A stretch of 64,000 nt of DNA from Paraburkholderia polaris (GCF_012927345.1 NZ_JABBGJ010000033.1:62001-126000), one strand, 5' to 3'; positions 8,102 to 17,100 are shown, counted from the stretch's first letter. The notes: a model not told the origin generated them from the sequence alone. Made by a program: numbers and translations.

Positions 8102-10351
8102 TTAGTAGTGCGCGTTGAGCGTCAGGAAGGCGGAACGGCCGGCTGCGATCGATGCGTAGTGCGCCGGATACGCCTGGTCGTAATACGTCCGGTTGAAGAT
8201 GTTCTGCACGTTCAGTTGCAGATCGACCTTCTTGTTGATCCGGTACGTCGCCATGCCGTCGAAGCGCCAGTACGACGGCACCGCGCGCAGATTCGCCGTG
8301 TCGCCGTACACCTGCGACATGTAGAACGCGCCGCCGCCGATGGTGAACTTCGGCAGGACATCGTAGTTAGTCCACAGGCTGATGCTGTTCTTCGGCGTAT
8401 TCGGGAACTGATGGCCGTTATCCGACGTGGTCTTGCCGTTGTCGCGCAACTGGCTCTTCATGTACGTGTAGCCGCCGAACACCTGCCACTTGTTCGTCAG
8501 TTGTCCGGCCACGCCGAATTCAAACCCTTGTACGCGCTTGTTGCCGACCATCGCGTATTCGTTGTTCGGCAGCGTGACGCGGGCATTCGTCGTATCGATC
8601 TGAAACAGCGCGCCCGTCAGCGAGAGGTGGTTGTTCAGCACATTCCACTTGGTGCCGAGTTCGACGCTGCGGTTCTTTTCCGGGGCGAGTTGATCCGCGT
8701 TCGCGCCGACACCGCCGCGGCCCGGCGTCAGCGATTGCGTTTCGCTGCCCTGGCCGAGCAGGGCGCCGGCCGGCGTCGACGACGTCGCGATCGACGCATA
8801 CACGCTGCCGTTGGAAGCCGGTTTGAAGACGAGACCGAACTGGTAGTTGAACAGCGTGTCGTCGCGCGAGGTGCGCTTGCCGCCGTTGGCCACCGTGTTG
8901 CGGAAATCCGTCGAGTAATCGTCGACGCGCAAGCCGACGTTGGCCTGCCAGCGCTTCGTGAGTTCGATCGTATCGAATGCATACAGCGATTTGGTGGTGG
9001 TGCGCTGTTCGTTCGGATCGTTCGCCTGCTTGACCGAACCGGCCCACGGGTCGTTCGGATTCGGCGACCACAGGCTCGTGCAGTTATAGCCGGACGCGGC
9101 GCCGATGCCCTTGGTCTTGCAGATCGCGCCGGTGGCTGCAGCCACGGCGTACGAATCGTTCACGCTGGTTTCGCGCGACAGTTCGAGGCCGGTGGTGAAG
9201 CTGTGCTTCAGAAAGCCGGTCTTGAACTCGCCGAACAGCTCGGTCTGGTTCGCGAGGCTGTAGACGTCGCTGGCACGCGTATTCGCGCGGCGCCACACCA
9301 TGCCGTTCACGACGTTGCCCTGGCTGTCGTCCGGCTGCGTCCAGATGTAGTCCTGGGTGGACTTCGTATAACGCGTGGTGTTGCGGATCGTCAGGTTGCT
9401 GTTGATGTCGTGTTCGATGCGCACCGTGCCGACGTCCGAGGTTGTCTTGCGGAAATCGCGGTCGATCAGTCCGTAGAAGTTGTGACGGTCCACATTGGCC
9501 GGATAGATCGTGTCGACGTTGGCCGGCTTGTTGGTGGTCGTGTAGAAGTACGGAATACCGCTGTCGGGCAGGTCGTCGGTCGAGAGGTGGTAGTAGCTCG
9601 CCGTGACGCGGGTCGGCGTGCCGAGACCGTAGGTGAAGGACGGCGCGATGCCCCAGCGCTCGTTGTTGACCGCATCGCGGCCGGCCACGTCGTTGTTGTG
9701 GCTCATCACGTTCAGGCGGAATGCCGCGTGATCGGCCACTTGCCAGTTGCCGTCCGCGGTGAAGCGGCGGTAGCGGTCGGTGCCGAGGCCCGCGCTACCG
9801 TCGGCGGAATTGCCCAGATGCGGGGTCTTGGTGATCAGGTTGATGCTGCCGCCCGCGCCGCCGCGGCCGCCGTAGGCGCCGTCCGAACCCTTGGTCACTT
9901 CGACGCTTTCGATATTGAACACTTCACGGGTGGTCGCACCGATGTCGCGCATGCCGTCGACGAAGGTGCTGCCCTGCGCGTCGTAGCCGCGAATGAACGG
10001 CCGGTCGCCGAGGGGATTGCCGCCTTCGCCGGCACCGAAGGTGATGCCCGGCACCGTACGCAGCGCTTCGGTCAGCGTCGAGGCGCCTGTGCTCTTGATC
10101 AACTCCTGCGGAATCACGGTCACCGACTTCGGCGTATCGATCAGCGGCGCCGTGAATTTAACCGAGGCTGAGTGGTCGGTCTTGAAGCCGTCGTCTGCTT
10201 GACCCTGCACGGCGATCGGCGCGAGCTGACTTTCCTTGTCGGGCGGCGCCGTGCCGGCCGTGCCCTGCGCGAGAGCGGGACCCGCAGCCAACATGCTGCA
10301 CAGCGTCGTGCTGATTTTGCCGAGCTTCGGTTCGTCGGACCGCAACTTCAT
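8102..10351 (-). CDS. fiu: TonB-dependent catecholate siderophore receptor (Fiu-like)
   Basis: This 749-residue outer-membrane receptor has a signal peptide, then a plug domain (TPKSVTVIPQELI, about residue 75). The plug includes the RPFIRGYDAQGSTFVDGMRD segment shared with Fiu and other siderophore receptors. A 22-strand barrel follows, ending in an aromatic-terminated strand (SAFLTLNAHY). It would import ferric catecholates using TonB energy. Start ATG 10351 is preceded by GGGG. A Fur box lies 115 bp upstream. Co-location with the PKHD hydroxylase supports the Fiu/PiuA subgroup. Confidence 0.9.
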   Translation of the reverse strand: MKLRSDEPKLGKISTTLCSMLAAGPALAQGTAGTAPPDKESQLAPIAVQGQADDGFKTDHSASVKFTAPLIDTPKSVTVIPQELIKSTGASTLTEALRTVPGITFGAGEGGNPLGDRPFIRGYDAQGSTFVDGMRDIGATTREVFNIESVEVTKGSDGAYGGRGGAGGSINLITKTPHLGNSADGSAGLGTDRYRRFTADGNWQVADHAAFRLNVMSHNNDVAGRDAVNNERWGIAPSFTYGLGTPTRVTASYYHLSTDDLPDSGIPYFYTTTNKPANVDTIYPANVDRHNFYGLIDRDFRKTTSDVGTVRIEHDINSNLTIRNTTRYTKSTQDYIWTQPDDSQGNVVNGMVWRRANTRASDVYSLANQTELFGEFKTGFLKHSFTTGLELSRETSVNDSYAVAAATGAICKTKGIGAASGYNCTSLWSPNPNDPWAGSVKQANDPNEQRTTTKSLYAFDTIELTKRWQANVGLRVDDYSTDFRNTVANGGKRTSRDDTLFNYQFGLVFKPASNGSVYASIATSSTPAGALLGQGSETQSLTPGRGGVGANADQLAPEKNRSVELGTKWNVLNNHLSLTGALFQIDTTNARVTLPNNEYAMVGNKRVQGFEFGVAGQLTNKWQVFGGYTYMKSQLRDNGKTTSDNGHQFPNTPKNSISLWTNYDVLPKFTIGGGAFYMSQVYGDTANLRAVPSYWRFDGMATYRINKKVDLQLNVQNIFNRTYYDQAYPAHYASIAAGRSAFLTLNAHY

Positions 10352-10465
10352 TTTTATCCCCGTCGTTAAGTGCTGGCGGCCGGGCGGAGAATGCGTTCCT
10401 TACCCGGACATTCCATATTTATTACAAAGTAATTTCGGGGTGCATTCTATGCAATGTGCTTGTAA

Positions 10466-10482
10466 TTGAGAAGCGTTCTCAA
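10466..10482. promoter_or_regulatory. Fur box
   Basis: TTGAGAAGCGTTCTCAA is a perfect palindrome with 7-bp arms. It matches the core of Fur operators (TGAGAAT-ATTCTCA type). It lies 115 bp upstream of the siderophore receptor start in an AT-rich promoter region, as expected for iron-repressed transcription of the three-gene operon. Confidence 0.8.
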
Positions 10483-10673
10483 CAAAAAATTTTCGGGCGT
10501 GGCGTTGCATGGGTGTGCCAATGCGAGGGATTGGCGCATAGATTGCGGATGATGGGTGACGAAGGAGGGTTTTGGTAGCGGGAGTGATGGCCGTGCTGTC
10601 GCCGCACGAGTAGCCTCGCGGCGCGCAATACGTGCTTCCTGGTCGAAAGACGGACTACGTCCGCCCCGATTTC

Positions 10674-11585
10674 TTACAGTGCCGCCAATTCGACCAGCGT
10701 CTCCCGCAGCCACACGAGCGCCGGATCGGCCTGGTTGCGCGGATGCCATCCCGCGTACAACGTGAAGCCGCGCGCGTCGAATGGCAGCGCAAAGGTATCG
10801 AGCCGATCGGCATAGCGTGCCGCGAAGCGCGACGGCAGTGTCGAAACGTAGTCGGTTTTCGCCAGCAACTCCGGCACCAGCGTGAAGTGCTGGACCGACA
10901 AGGCGACGCGCCGCTCGCGGCCGAGTTCGTCGAGATGCTCGTCCATGAAGCCGTGAAAGCTGCCGCCGCTGGTCGACACCAGGACGTGGTCGAGCGCGCA
11001 GTAGGTGTCGAGATCGAGCGGGGCGGTGCCGCGCGGGTGGCCCTTGCGCTGCACGAACACGAATTGCTCGTCGTAGAGCTTGCGGGCTTTCATCGACGGC
11101 GGAATCATCCGGTCGGAACCGAGCAGCAGGTCGATCTCGCCGCTTTCGAGCCGCGACGCGGCAGTGGGCTGATCGCCGATCACAAACGCCACGCGCACAC
11201 CTGGCCCCGACAATGCCGGTAAGCGCTCCATCAGGCGCATGCCGAGCACCGCGGTGGCGTTGTCGTGCGCGGCGATCACGAAGCGCCGCGTGTCGGTTAG
11301 TGGATCGAAGGCAGGTTGGTGACGCACCACCGCTTCGAGGTTCTTCAACGCTGCATGCAGCGGCGTCATCAACTCCAGCGCCCGGGCCGTGCGCGTCATG
11401 CCGCGGCCCGTTTCGGCGGGCAGCAGCAGCGGATCGCCGAAGATCTGCCGCAAACGCGCGAGTTGCGTGGAGACCGCCGGTTGCGTCAGATGCAGCCGCG
11501 CGGCCGCACGCGTGACGTTCGACTCGGCGAGCAGCGCGTCGAGCGAAACCAGCAGATTCAAATCGATGTCGCGTAGATCAATCAT
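10674..11585 (-). CDS. LysR-family transcriptional regulator
   Basis: This protein of 303 residues from the ATG at 11585 (a further ATG at 11600 adds five) has a winged HTH at residues ~5-65 (NLLVSLDALLAESNVTRAAA, then LTQPAVSTQLARLR). A LysR substrate-binding domain follows. It is transcribed divergently from the MDR oxidoreductase at 11676, with a 90-bp shared promoter region, the classic arrangement for a LysR regulator and its target. The inducer is unknown. Confidence 0.88.
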   Translation of the reverse strand: MIDLRDIDLNLLVSLDALLAESNVTRAAARLHLTQPAVSTQLARLRQIFGDPLLLPAETGRGMTRTARALELMTPLHAALKNLEAVVRHQPAFDPLTDTRRFVIAAHDNATAVLGMRLMERLPALSGPGVRVAFVIGDQPTAASRLESGEIDLLLGSDRMIPPSMKARKLYDEQFVFVQRKGHPRGTAPLDLDTYCALDHVLVSTSGGSFHGFMDEHLDELGRERRVALSVQHFTLVPELLAKTDYVSTLPSRFAARYADRLDTFALPFDARGFTLYAGWHPRNQADPALVWLRETLVELAAL

Positions 11586-11675
11586 GTTGATGGGTCGCAT
11601 ATGAGTAATTGATTTCCAGAATACGTCCCGTGCTTCTACAGTTCAAGCACCGAAACGAACGGAAGGAAGACCAAG

Positions 11676-12764
11676 ATGAAAGTCTGGATGCTCGATGAAC
11701 CCGGCAAGCCGCTGGCCTTGCGCGACGTGACGCAACCGGAGCCGCGCCGCAATGCCGTGCTGGTAAGGATGGAGGCGGTACCGTTGCTGAGTTACACGCG
11801 CGACTATGTCGAAGGGAAGTTGCCGTACGCGTACCCACCGGGACCGTTTTCGCCAGGCACCAATGGTGTTGGCCGGATCGTCGCGGTGGGCGAGGGCGTG
11901 GTGGCATTTCGCGCCGGTCAACGGGTCGCCGTGAATCCGTATTGGATTGCCGACGAAACGGTGCGCGAACCGGCGCAGGCGCTGCTAGGGCTCACCGCCA
12001 TCAGCGCCGACAGTGGTGCTTTGCTGGCTGAGTTTCCGCACGGCACATTGCGCGAAGTGGCCGAATTCCCGGCATCGACGCTGATCGCACTGGACGGTCT
12101 GGACGGGATCGATGCCGCACGTCTCGCGGTGCTGGCCAAATTCGCGGTGCCCTTCGGGGGTTTGCGACGCGGCCGTTTGTCGGCGGGCGAAACAGTGGTA
12201 GTCAACGGCGCGAGCGGTTACTTCGGCTCGGCGGCCGTGCTCGCCGCGCTGGCACTCGGCGCGAGCAAGGTAGTCGCGCTCGGCCGGCGCCCGGAACCGC
12301 TGCAAGCGCTGGTTGAGCAAGGCCGCGGGCGTGTGATCCCCGTCGTGCTGACTGGCGACACCGCGCAAGACACAGCGGCGATTCGCGCGGCTAGTGGTGG
12401 CGGAGCGGACCTCGCGTTCGACATGGTCGGGCAGGCTACCGACGCAAACGCGACCCTCGCCGCATTACGCAGCCTGCGCCGCGGCGGGCGCCTCGTGCTG
12501 ATGGGCAGCATGCAAGTGGACTTGCCGATACCGTACAGCGAGATGCTGTTGAACAACTGGGAATTGATCGGCCACTTCATGTACACACGCGCTGACTATC
12601 TCGCGCTGGTTTCGCTCGTGACGTCCGGGCAGATTCCGCTCGAGGCGGTCGAGTTGAAGTCCTATCCGTTCGCCCAGCTCGAAGCGGCCATCGACGCTGC
12701 CGGCCGTATGTCGGGTCTGCAATGCACGGTCGTGGAAGGCAAGTCCCGCGAAGCGTGGGGTTGA
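11676..12764 (+). CDS. Zinc-independent MDR (alcohol dehydrogenase-like) oxidoreductase
   Basis: This 362-residue medium-chain dehydrogenase/reductase has a GroES-like N-terminal half, then a Rossmann domain with NGASGYFGSAAVLAALALGA and ALGRRPE, consistent with NAD(P)H binding. The catalytic-zinc cysteine near residue 38 is replaced (PLLSYTRDYVEGKL), and no four-Cys structural-zinc loop is present, so it is likely a zinc-free reductase of the quinone-oxidoreductase kind. GGAAGGAAGA precedes the start. It is divergent from the LysR gene and ends 18 bp from the converging permease gene. Confidence 0.82.
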   Translation: MKVWMLDEPGKPLALRDVTQPEPRRNAVLVRMEAVPLLSYTRDYVEGKLPYAYPPGPFSPGTNGVGRIVAVGEGVVAFRAGQRVAVNPYWIADETVREPAQALLGLTAISADSGALLAEFPHGTLREVAEFPASTLIALDGLDGIDAARLAVLAKFAVPFGGLRRGRLSAGETVVVNGASGYFGSAAVLAALALGASKVVALGRRPEPLQALVEQGRGRVIPVVLTGDTAQDTAAIRAASGGGADLAFDMVGQATDANATLAALRSLRRGGRLVLMGSMQVDLPIPYSEMLLNNWELIGHFMYTRADYLALVSLVTSGQIPLEAVELKSYPFAQLEAAIDAAGRMSGLQCTVVEGKSREAWG

Positions 12765-12782
12765 GCGCGACGCGCTGCGCTA

Positions 12783-14246
12783 TCAGTCGGGCGCCCGCTC
12801 CGGATGGCGAAGGCGCGAATGATTGCGACCGTAGATCCCATAGATGACGAGCCCGATCACGAGCCAGACGAAGAGCCGTAACCACGTGACGAGCGGCAAC
12901 CCGGCCATCAGCAGCAGGCAAAACAGAATCCCGAGGACCGGGATCACCGGCACGCCCGGCGCGCGGAACGGCCTCGTGGCGTCAGCGTCGCTGCGGCGTA
13001 GATAGATCACGGCGCCGCAGACGAGAATGAACGCGAACAGGGTGCCAATGCTGACCATCTCGCCCAACACGTTGATCGGCGTGAACGCTGCCACAATCGC
13101 GACGATGGCGCCGATCATCATCTGGCTCAGATGAGGTGTATGCAGACGCGGGTGGACTCGCGCGAACAGGTGCGGCAGGAGGCCGTCCTGTGACATCGTG
13201 AAGAAGATGCGGCTCTGGCCGTACAGCAGCACGAGTATCACGGTCGTCAAGCCGGTCAGCGCGCCGATCTTGATGAGCACGGAAAACCAGGTGACGCCAA
13301 TCGCATCGACGCCTTTCGCGATCGGATCCGGGACGTTGAGCTCGGCATACGGAACGAGTCCGGTCAGCACGCCGGCGACCGCAATATAGAGCAGCGTGCA
13401 GATTACCAGCGAGCCAAGAATGCCAATCGGCATGTCGATCTGTGGCTTGCGTGCCTCCTGGGCCGCGGTGGACACCGCATCGAAGCCGATGAACGCGAAG
13501 AATACGACGGCCGATCCGCGGAGAATGCCGCTCGCGCCGAAATTGCCGAATTCGCCGGTATTCTGCGGAATGAACGGATGCCAGTTGGCCGGATGGACAA
13601 AGAAGGCGCCGATGACGATGAACGCCAACACCACGGTCAGTTTGATCGCCACCATGATGTTATTGAGCCGCGCCGACTCCTTGGTGCCGAGCACGAGCAA
13701 GGTGGTCAGCACGGCAATAATGAAGACCGCCGGCAAATTGACAATACCGGCCACCGTGCTGCCATCGGCGAGCGTCACTGTGGTGCCGGGCGCAGCCGCC
13801 ATGGTGGGCGGAATGTTGACCCCGACGTTGTGCAACAGGCTCACGATGTAGCCTGACCAACCGACCGCAACGGTCGCCGCGCCCATCGCATACTCGAGGA
13901 TCAAATCCCAACCGATGATCCACGCGAATAATTCGCCGAGCGTGGCATAGGTGTAGGTATAACTGCTGCCGCAGACCGGCAGCATGGCAGCCAGCTCGGA
14001 GTAGCAGAGTCCGACAAACGCGCACGCAATCCCGCCGAGGACAAACGAAAGAATGATGCTCGGCCCCGCATAATGGGCCGCCGCCGTGCCGGTCAGAACA
14101 AAGATGCCGGCGCCGATGATCGCGCCGATACCCATCGCCGTAATGCTGAGCGCGCCCAGCGACTTCGACAGGTGGCGTTCACCGCCCTCCGCGCTTGCGA
14201 CAATATCCGCGACGGATTTGCGCGCCATATAACTCGTGTCGGCCAT
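12783..14246 (-). CDS. APC-superfamily amino acid permease (CAT type)
   Basis: This 487-residue inner-membrane transporter has about 12 hydrophobic segments. TM1 carries the substrate-binding loop GIGAIIGAGIFVLTG, diagnostic of APC amino-acid transporters. The segment CYSELAAMLPVCGSSYTYTY in TM3 is typical of the cationic amino acid (CAT/YfnA) subgroup, and SQDGLLP lies in a cytoplasmic loop. The start at 14246 (MADTSYMARKS) is preferred over the upstream frame extension. Substrate is not predictable beyond amino acids. Confidence 0.87.
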   Translation of the reverse strand: MADTSYMARKSVADIVASAEGGERHLSKSLGALSITAMGIGAIIGAGIFVLTGTAAAHYAGPSIILSFVLGGIACAFVGLCYSELAAMLPVCGSSYTYTYATLGELFAWIIGWDLILEYAMGAATVAVGWSGYIVSLLHNVGVNIPPTMAAAPGTTVTLADGSTVAGIVNLPAVFIIAVLTTLLVLGTKESARLNNIMVAIKLTVVLAFIVIGAFFVHPANWHPFIPQNTGEFGNFGASGILRGSAVVFFAFIGFDAVSTAAQEARKPQIDMPIGILGSLVICTLLYIAVAGVLTGLVPYAELNVPDPIAKGVDAIGVTWFSVLIKIGALTGLTTVILVLLYGQSRIFFTMSQDGLLPHLFARVHPRLHTPHLSQMMIGAIVAIVAAFTPINVLGEMVSIGTLFAFILVCGAVIYLRRSDADATRPFRAPGVPVIPVLGILFCLLLMAGLPLVTWLRLFVWLVIGLVIYGIYGRNHSRLRHPERAPD

Positions 14247-14430
14247 GATGAGTCGTCCTGTTCGTATGTTGGTGAATCCGGGATCGAATCGATCCGTGAC
14301 GCACTGCAATAAGCGACTTCTTTTAAGGCGACTGACACGTTGATGGTGCGGTTCAGGAGGGAACTGACGAATTCAGTCTAGTCTGGATTTAATCGGGTGT
14401 GTACTGAAGATCGTGTTGCGGTTAACGAAG

Positions 14431-14457
14431 CGGCCTTGCGGGTGAGCCGCAAGGCCG
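14431..14457. terminator. GC-rich hairpin downstream of the ATCase gene
   Basis: CGGCCTTGCGG and CCGCAAGGCCG form a perfect 11-bp stem with a 5-nt loop, 23 bp after the ATCase stop. It is followed by TCTTTC on the plus strand and by no U-run on the minus strand, so it is a plausible but non-canonical terminator. Confidence 0.5.
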
Positions 14458-14479
14458 TCTTTCAAGCATCGGATCCGGA

Positions 14480-15772
14480 TCAATCGATGCCGTGAAACAC
14501 CGCGTCGTCCGGCCCAAGATAAACGGGCGGGCGCCACGCGGCGTCGCGCATCGAATGCTGGACCAGTTTTTCGACACCCAGCAGTACCGCGAAGATCGCC
14601 ATCCGCACCGGAATGCCGTTATCGGTTTGCCGGAAAATCGCAAGGCGCGAATCATGATTCAGATCGACGCTCAGATCGTTCGCGCCCGGTCGGCTGTCGC
14701 GTGGCAGCGGGTGCATGATCAGCGTGTCGGGGCCGCATACGCTGTCCATCAGCGCCTGATTGATCTGGAAATCCGGCGTATAGCCTTCGAACGATTCGTC
14801 GGTGAAGCGCTCTTTCTGGATGCGCGTGGCGTACACCACATCGGCGCCGCGCAGCCCGGCGGGCAGATCGTGGGTCTGCTCGATCACATGGTCGTTGCGT
14901 GAGATCTGTTCGATGATGTAGCTCGGCATTTCGAGCATGGGCGGCGAGATCAGCGTGAACTTGATGCCGCGATACAGCGCCAGCAGCTTGACCAGCGAAT
15001 GCACCGTGCGGCCATATTTCAGGTCGCCGACCAGCGCGATATGCGCACCGTCGACGATCTTGCCGAGCCGCGAGAACTCCCGCTGGATCGTGTACAGGTC
15101 GAGCAGCGCCTGGCTCGGATGCTCGCCCGGACCGTCGCCGCCGTTGATCACCGGCACGTTGGTGGCGCGCGCGAATTCGGCCACCGAGCCTTGCTCCGGA
15201 TGACGGATCACCAGCGCATCCACATAGCCGCTCATTACGCGGCTGGTGTCGTAGATCGACTCGCCCTTTGCCATCGACGAAAACGTGAAGCCGGTGGTGT
15301 CGCACACCGAGCCGCCGAGCCGGCAGAATGCCGCGCCGAAGCTCACGCGGGTGCGGGTGCTGGCCTCGAAAAACAGGTTGCCGAGCACCGCGCCTTCGAG
15401 CACGCGGGAGATTTTCCGGCGCCGCGCGATCGGCTGCATGATGTCGGCGACGCGAAACAGCGCCTCGACCGAGTCGCGCGAGAACTGATCGACCGACAGC
15501 AGTTGCGGCTTGCCCTCGAAGAGCATCTGGCTCGCAAGCGACTGTGAGTCTACGCTTTGCGTATACTTCTCGCCCGGCTCGCCATGTACCACGATTTCCG
15601 ACACGAAACGCTCCACGATCTCCGGCATGGCCCGCGATTCCTGTGAATCGTCCGGCAGCAGCCATGTGTCGAGCGCGCGGCGCGATACGCCGATGCGGCT
15701 CGCGAACGTGTCGCGGGTCATGTTCAGGCGACGCATCGCATCGCGTAGGAAGGCTTGTTGCGGGACGCTCAT
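14480..15772 (-). CDS. pyrB: Aspartate carbamoyltransferase with N-terminal HTH domain
   Basis: This 430-residue protein is about 110 residues longer than a standard PyrB. Residues ~5-50 form an XRE-like helix-turn-helix (LNMTRDTFASRIGVSRRALD). The transferase domain follows from ~residue 85. It keeps the carbamoyl-phosphate motif FEASTRTRVSF, the AKGES loop, HPSQALLDLYTI, RIQKERF and MHPLPR, so the active site looks complete for joining carbamoyl phosphate and aspartate in pyrimidine synthesis. The ATG at 15772 starts exactly at the HTH; ten more in-frame codons exist upstream. A sigma70-like promoter and a perfect palindrome lie upstream. A DNA-binding, self-regulating enzyme is an inference. 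Confidence 0.85.
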   Translation of the reverse strand: MSVPQQAFLRDAMRRLNMTRDTFASRIGVSRRALDTWLLPDDSQESRAMPEIVERFVSEIVVHGEPGEKYTQSVDSQSLASQMLFEGKPQLLSVDQFSRDSVEALFRVADIMQPIARRRKISRVLEGAVLGNLFFEASTRTRVSFGAAFCRLGGSVCDTTGFTFSSMAKGESIYDTSRVMSGYVDALVIRHPEQGSVAEFARATNVPVINGGDGPGEHPSQALLDLYTIQREFSRLGKIVDGAHIALVGDLKYGRTVHSLVKLLALYRGIKFTLISPPMLEMPSYIIEQISRNDHVIEQTHDLPAGLRGADVVYATRIQKERFTDESFEGYTPDFQINQALMDSVCGPDTLIMHPLPRDSRPGANDLSVDLNHDSRLAIFRQTDNGIPVRMAIFAVLLGVEKLVQHSMRDAAWRPPVYLGPDDAVFHGID

Positions 15773-15822
15773 ACGGGCACCTGTCGGAAAAGGGTTGCGC
15801 ACCGGTTATGTACGCGGTGCGT

Positions 15823-15850
15823 ATATTAGTTTTCCTGTCGCAGAAGTCAA
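15823..15850 (-). promoter_or_regulatory. Sigma70-like promoter of the HTH-ATCase gene
   Basis: On the minus strand TTGACT (15850-15845) and TAATAT (15828-15823) are separated by 16 bp. The predicted start near 15816 gives a leader of about 45 nt. The large palindrome at 15864-15890 abuts the -35 element on its upstream side. Confidence 0.6.
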
Positions 15851-15863
15851 GCAATTTTGCGTG

Positions 15864-15890
15864 AGGTTTGCAAATCCACTTTGCAAACCT
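15864..15890. promoter_or_regulatory. 27-bp perfect palindrome, candidate operator
   Basis: AGGTTTGCAAA, a 5-bp spacer and TTTGCAAACCT form a perfect inverted repeat. Each arm holds the self-palindromic octamer TTTGCAAA, and the two octamers are 13 bp apart. The centre lies about 61 bp upstream of the predicted transcription start, the classical place for an activator or an upstream-acting repressor. The HTH of the adjacent ATCase is one candidate ligand. Confidence 0.6.
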
Positions 15891-16043
15891 GTGCCAGGCG
15901 CGGTTACACTGCGTTTCATGCATTCCGGCCAAACGCTTCGACTCTGCCCGTCAATCACTGCACGTCTCGCTTTTGCGAGCGCCGTGGTCGCACGCGCGAA
16001 TGTCGCGAGCATTAGCGCCAAAGCCAAAAAACAGCCGCTCATC

Positions 16044-16089
16044 TGACCGGAGCAGCTGTTCCGTCAGATGTGCGACGGAACAGCCGGTC
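16044..16089. promoter_or_regulatory. Nested inverted repeat upstream of the DapA-like gene
   Basis: GCTGTTCCGTC (16055-16065) and GACGGAACAGC (16074-16084) are perfect 11-bp arms around an 8-nt loop. Outer arms TGACCG/CGGTCA extend it with a small bulge. It lies 82 bp before the DapA-like start and no T-run follows, so an operator or leader hairpin is more likely than a terminator. The rest of 15891-16170 shows nothing I can call. Confidence 0.5.
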
Positions 16090-16170
16090 AACGCCCGCCT
16101 GCGGCACTCCCTGTTTTTCCTCCTTCGCACCGCTGATCGGAATCGATACGGTCGTCATCGAGGTAAAGAC

Positions 16171-17100
16171 ATGTCTATTTTTTCGGGTATCTGGGTTCCG
16201 CTCATCACGCCATTCGCCGACGGCGAGGTGGATCACGCCGCGTTGCGCGCGCTGGTGCGCCGCTATGCCGACGCGGGCATTGCCGGGCTGGTCGCGCTCG
16301 GCACGACCGGTGAGCCGGCCGCGCTCGACGCCGCCGAGCAGGACGCCGTACTGGCGACGATTCTCGACGAAGTGCAAGCGCATGCCGCCGCTCGCGGCGC
16401 TGCAGACGCACAAGCACTGCCGGTGCTGGTCGGCGTGTCCGGCAATCACACGGCGAGCATGCGCGAGCGCATCGAGCAACTGAACACACTGCCGATAGCC
16501 GGTGTGCTGATGGCCGCGCCGTACTACATCCGGCCTTCGCAAGCGGGCATCGTCGGGCACTTCACGGCGCTTGCCGATGCGAGCGACAAGCCTGTCGTGT
16601 TGTACGACATTCCCTACCGAACCGGCGTGCGGCTCGAACTCGACACGCTCCTGACGCTCGCCGCGCATCCACGAATTCAGGCGGTGAAAGATTGCGCCGG
16701 TTCGCTCGACACCACGCTCGCGCTGATTCGCGACGGCCGCTTGCAGGTGCTGACCGGCGAAGACATCAATATTTTCAACACCTTGTGTCTGGGCGGGAGC
16801 GGGGCGATCGCGGCCTCGGCGCATCTGCGGCCGGAACGGTTCGTCGCGCTGTATCGTGCGTTGTCCGCGGGCCGGCTCGACGAAGGGCGGCGTATTTTTA
16901 ATAAGCTCGCGCCACTGATCCAGGCGCTGTTCGCCGAACCGAATCCGGCGCCGGTGAAAGCGTTGTTAGCCGCGCAAGGCCTGATACGCGACGAGTTGCG
17001 CATGCCGATGACGCGTGCAGGCGATGCGCTGGTCGAGCGGCTCAGGGAACTGGAAGGGCTGGATCGGATAACGGTGCACGCGGCGGCATTGTCGGCTTGA
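16171..17100 (+). CDS. DapA/DHDPS-family lyase (4-hydroxy-tetrahydrodipicolinate synthase-like)
   Basis: This 309-residue TIM barrel of the dihydrodipicolinate synthase family starts LITPF and has the pyruvate-binding GTTGE motif near residue 47. The Tyr of APYYIRPSQ and YDIPYRTG follow, and the Schiff-base lysine sits in AVKDCAGS (about residue 172). All catalytic residues of the class are present. GAGGTAAAG gives a good ribosome site before ATG 16171. It may be a true DapA or a paralogue acting on another 2-oxo acid; the neighbourhood does not decide. Confidence 0.8.
   Translation: MSIFSGIWVPLITPFADGEVDHAALRALVRRYADAGIAGLVALGTTGEPAALDAAEQDAVLATILDEVQAHAAARGAADAQALPVLVGVSGNHTASMRERIEQLNTLPIAGVLMAAPYYIRPSQAGIVGHFTALADASDKPVVLYDIPYRTGVRLELDTLLTLAAHPRIQAVKDCAGSLDTTLALIRDGRLQVLTGEDINIFNTLCLGGSGAIAASAHLRPERFVALYRALSAGRLDEGRRIFNKLAPLIQALFAEPNPAPVKALLAAQGLIRDELRMPMTRAGDALVERLRELEGLDRITVHAAALSA

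Noticed and set aside
7973..10171. 732-codon plus-strand frame opposite the siderophore receptor
   Set aside because: Arg/Val/His-rich shadow of the receptor gene; the minus strand carries clear TonB-receptor motifs.
15806..16042. 78-codon minus-strand frame with a signal-peptide-like start
   Set aside because: It runs through the palindrome and promoter of the ATCase gene, has no ribosome site and no recognisable domain.
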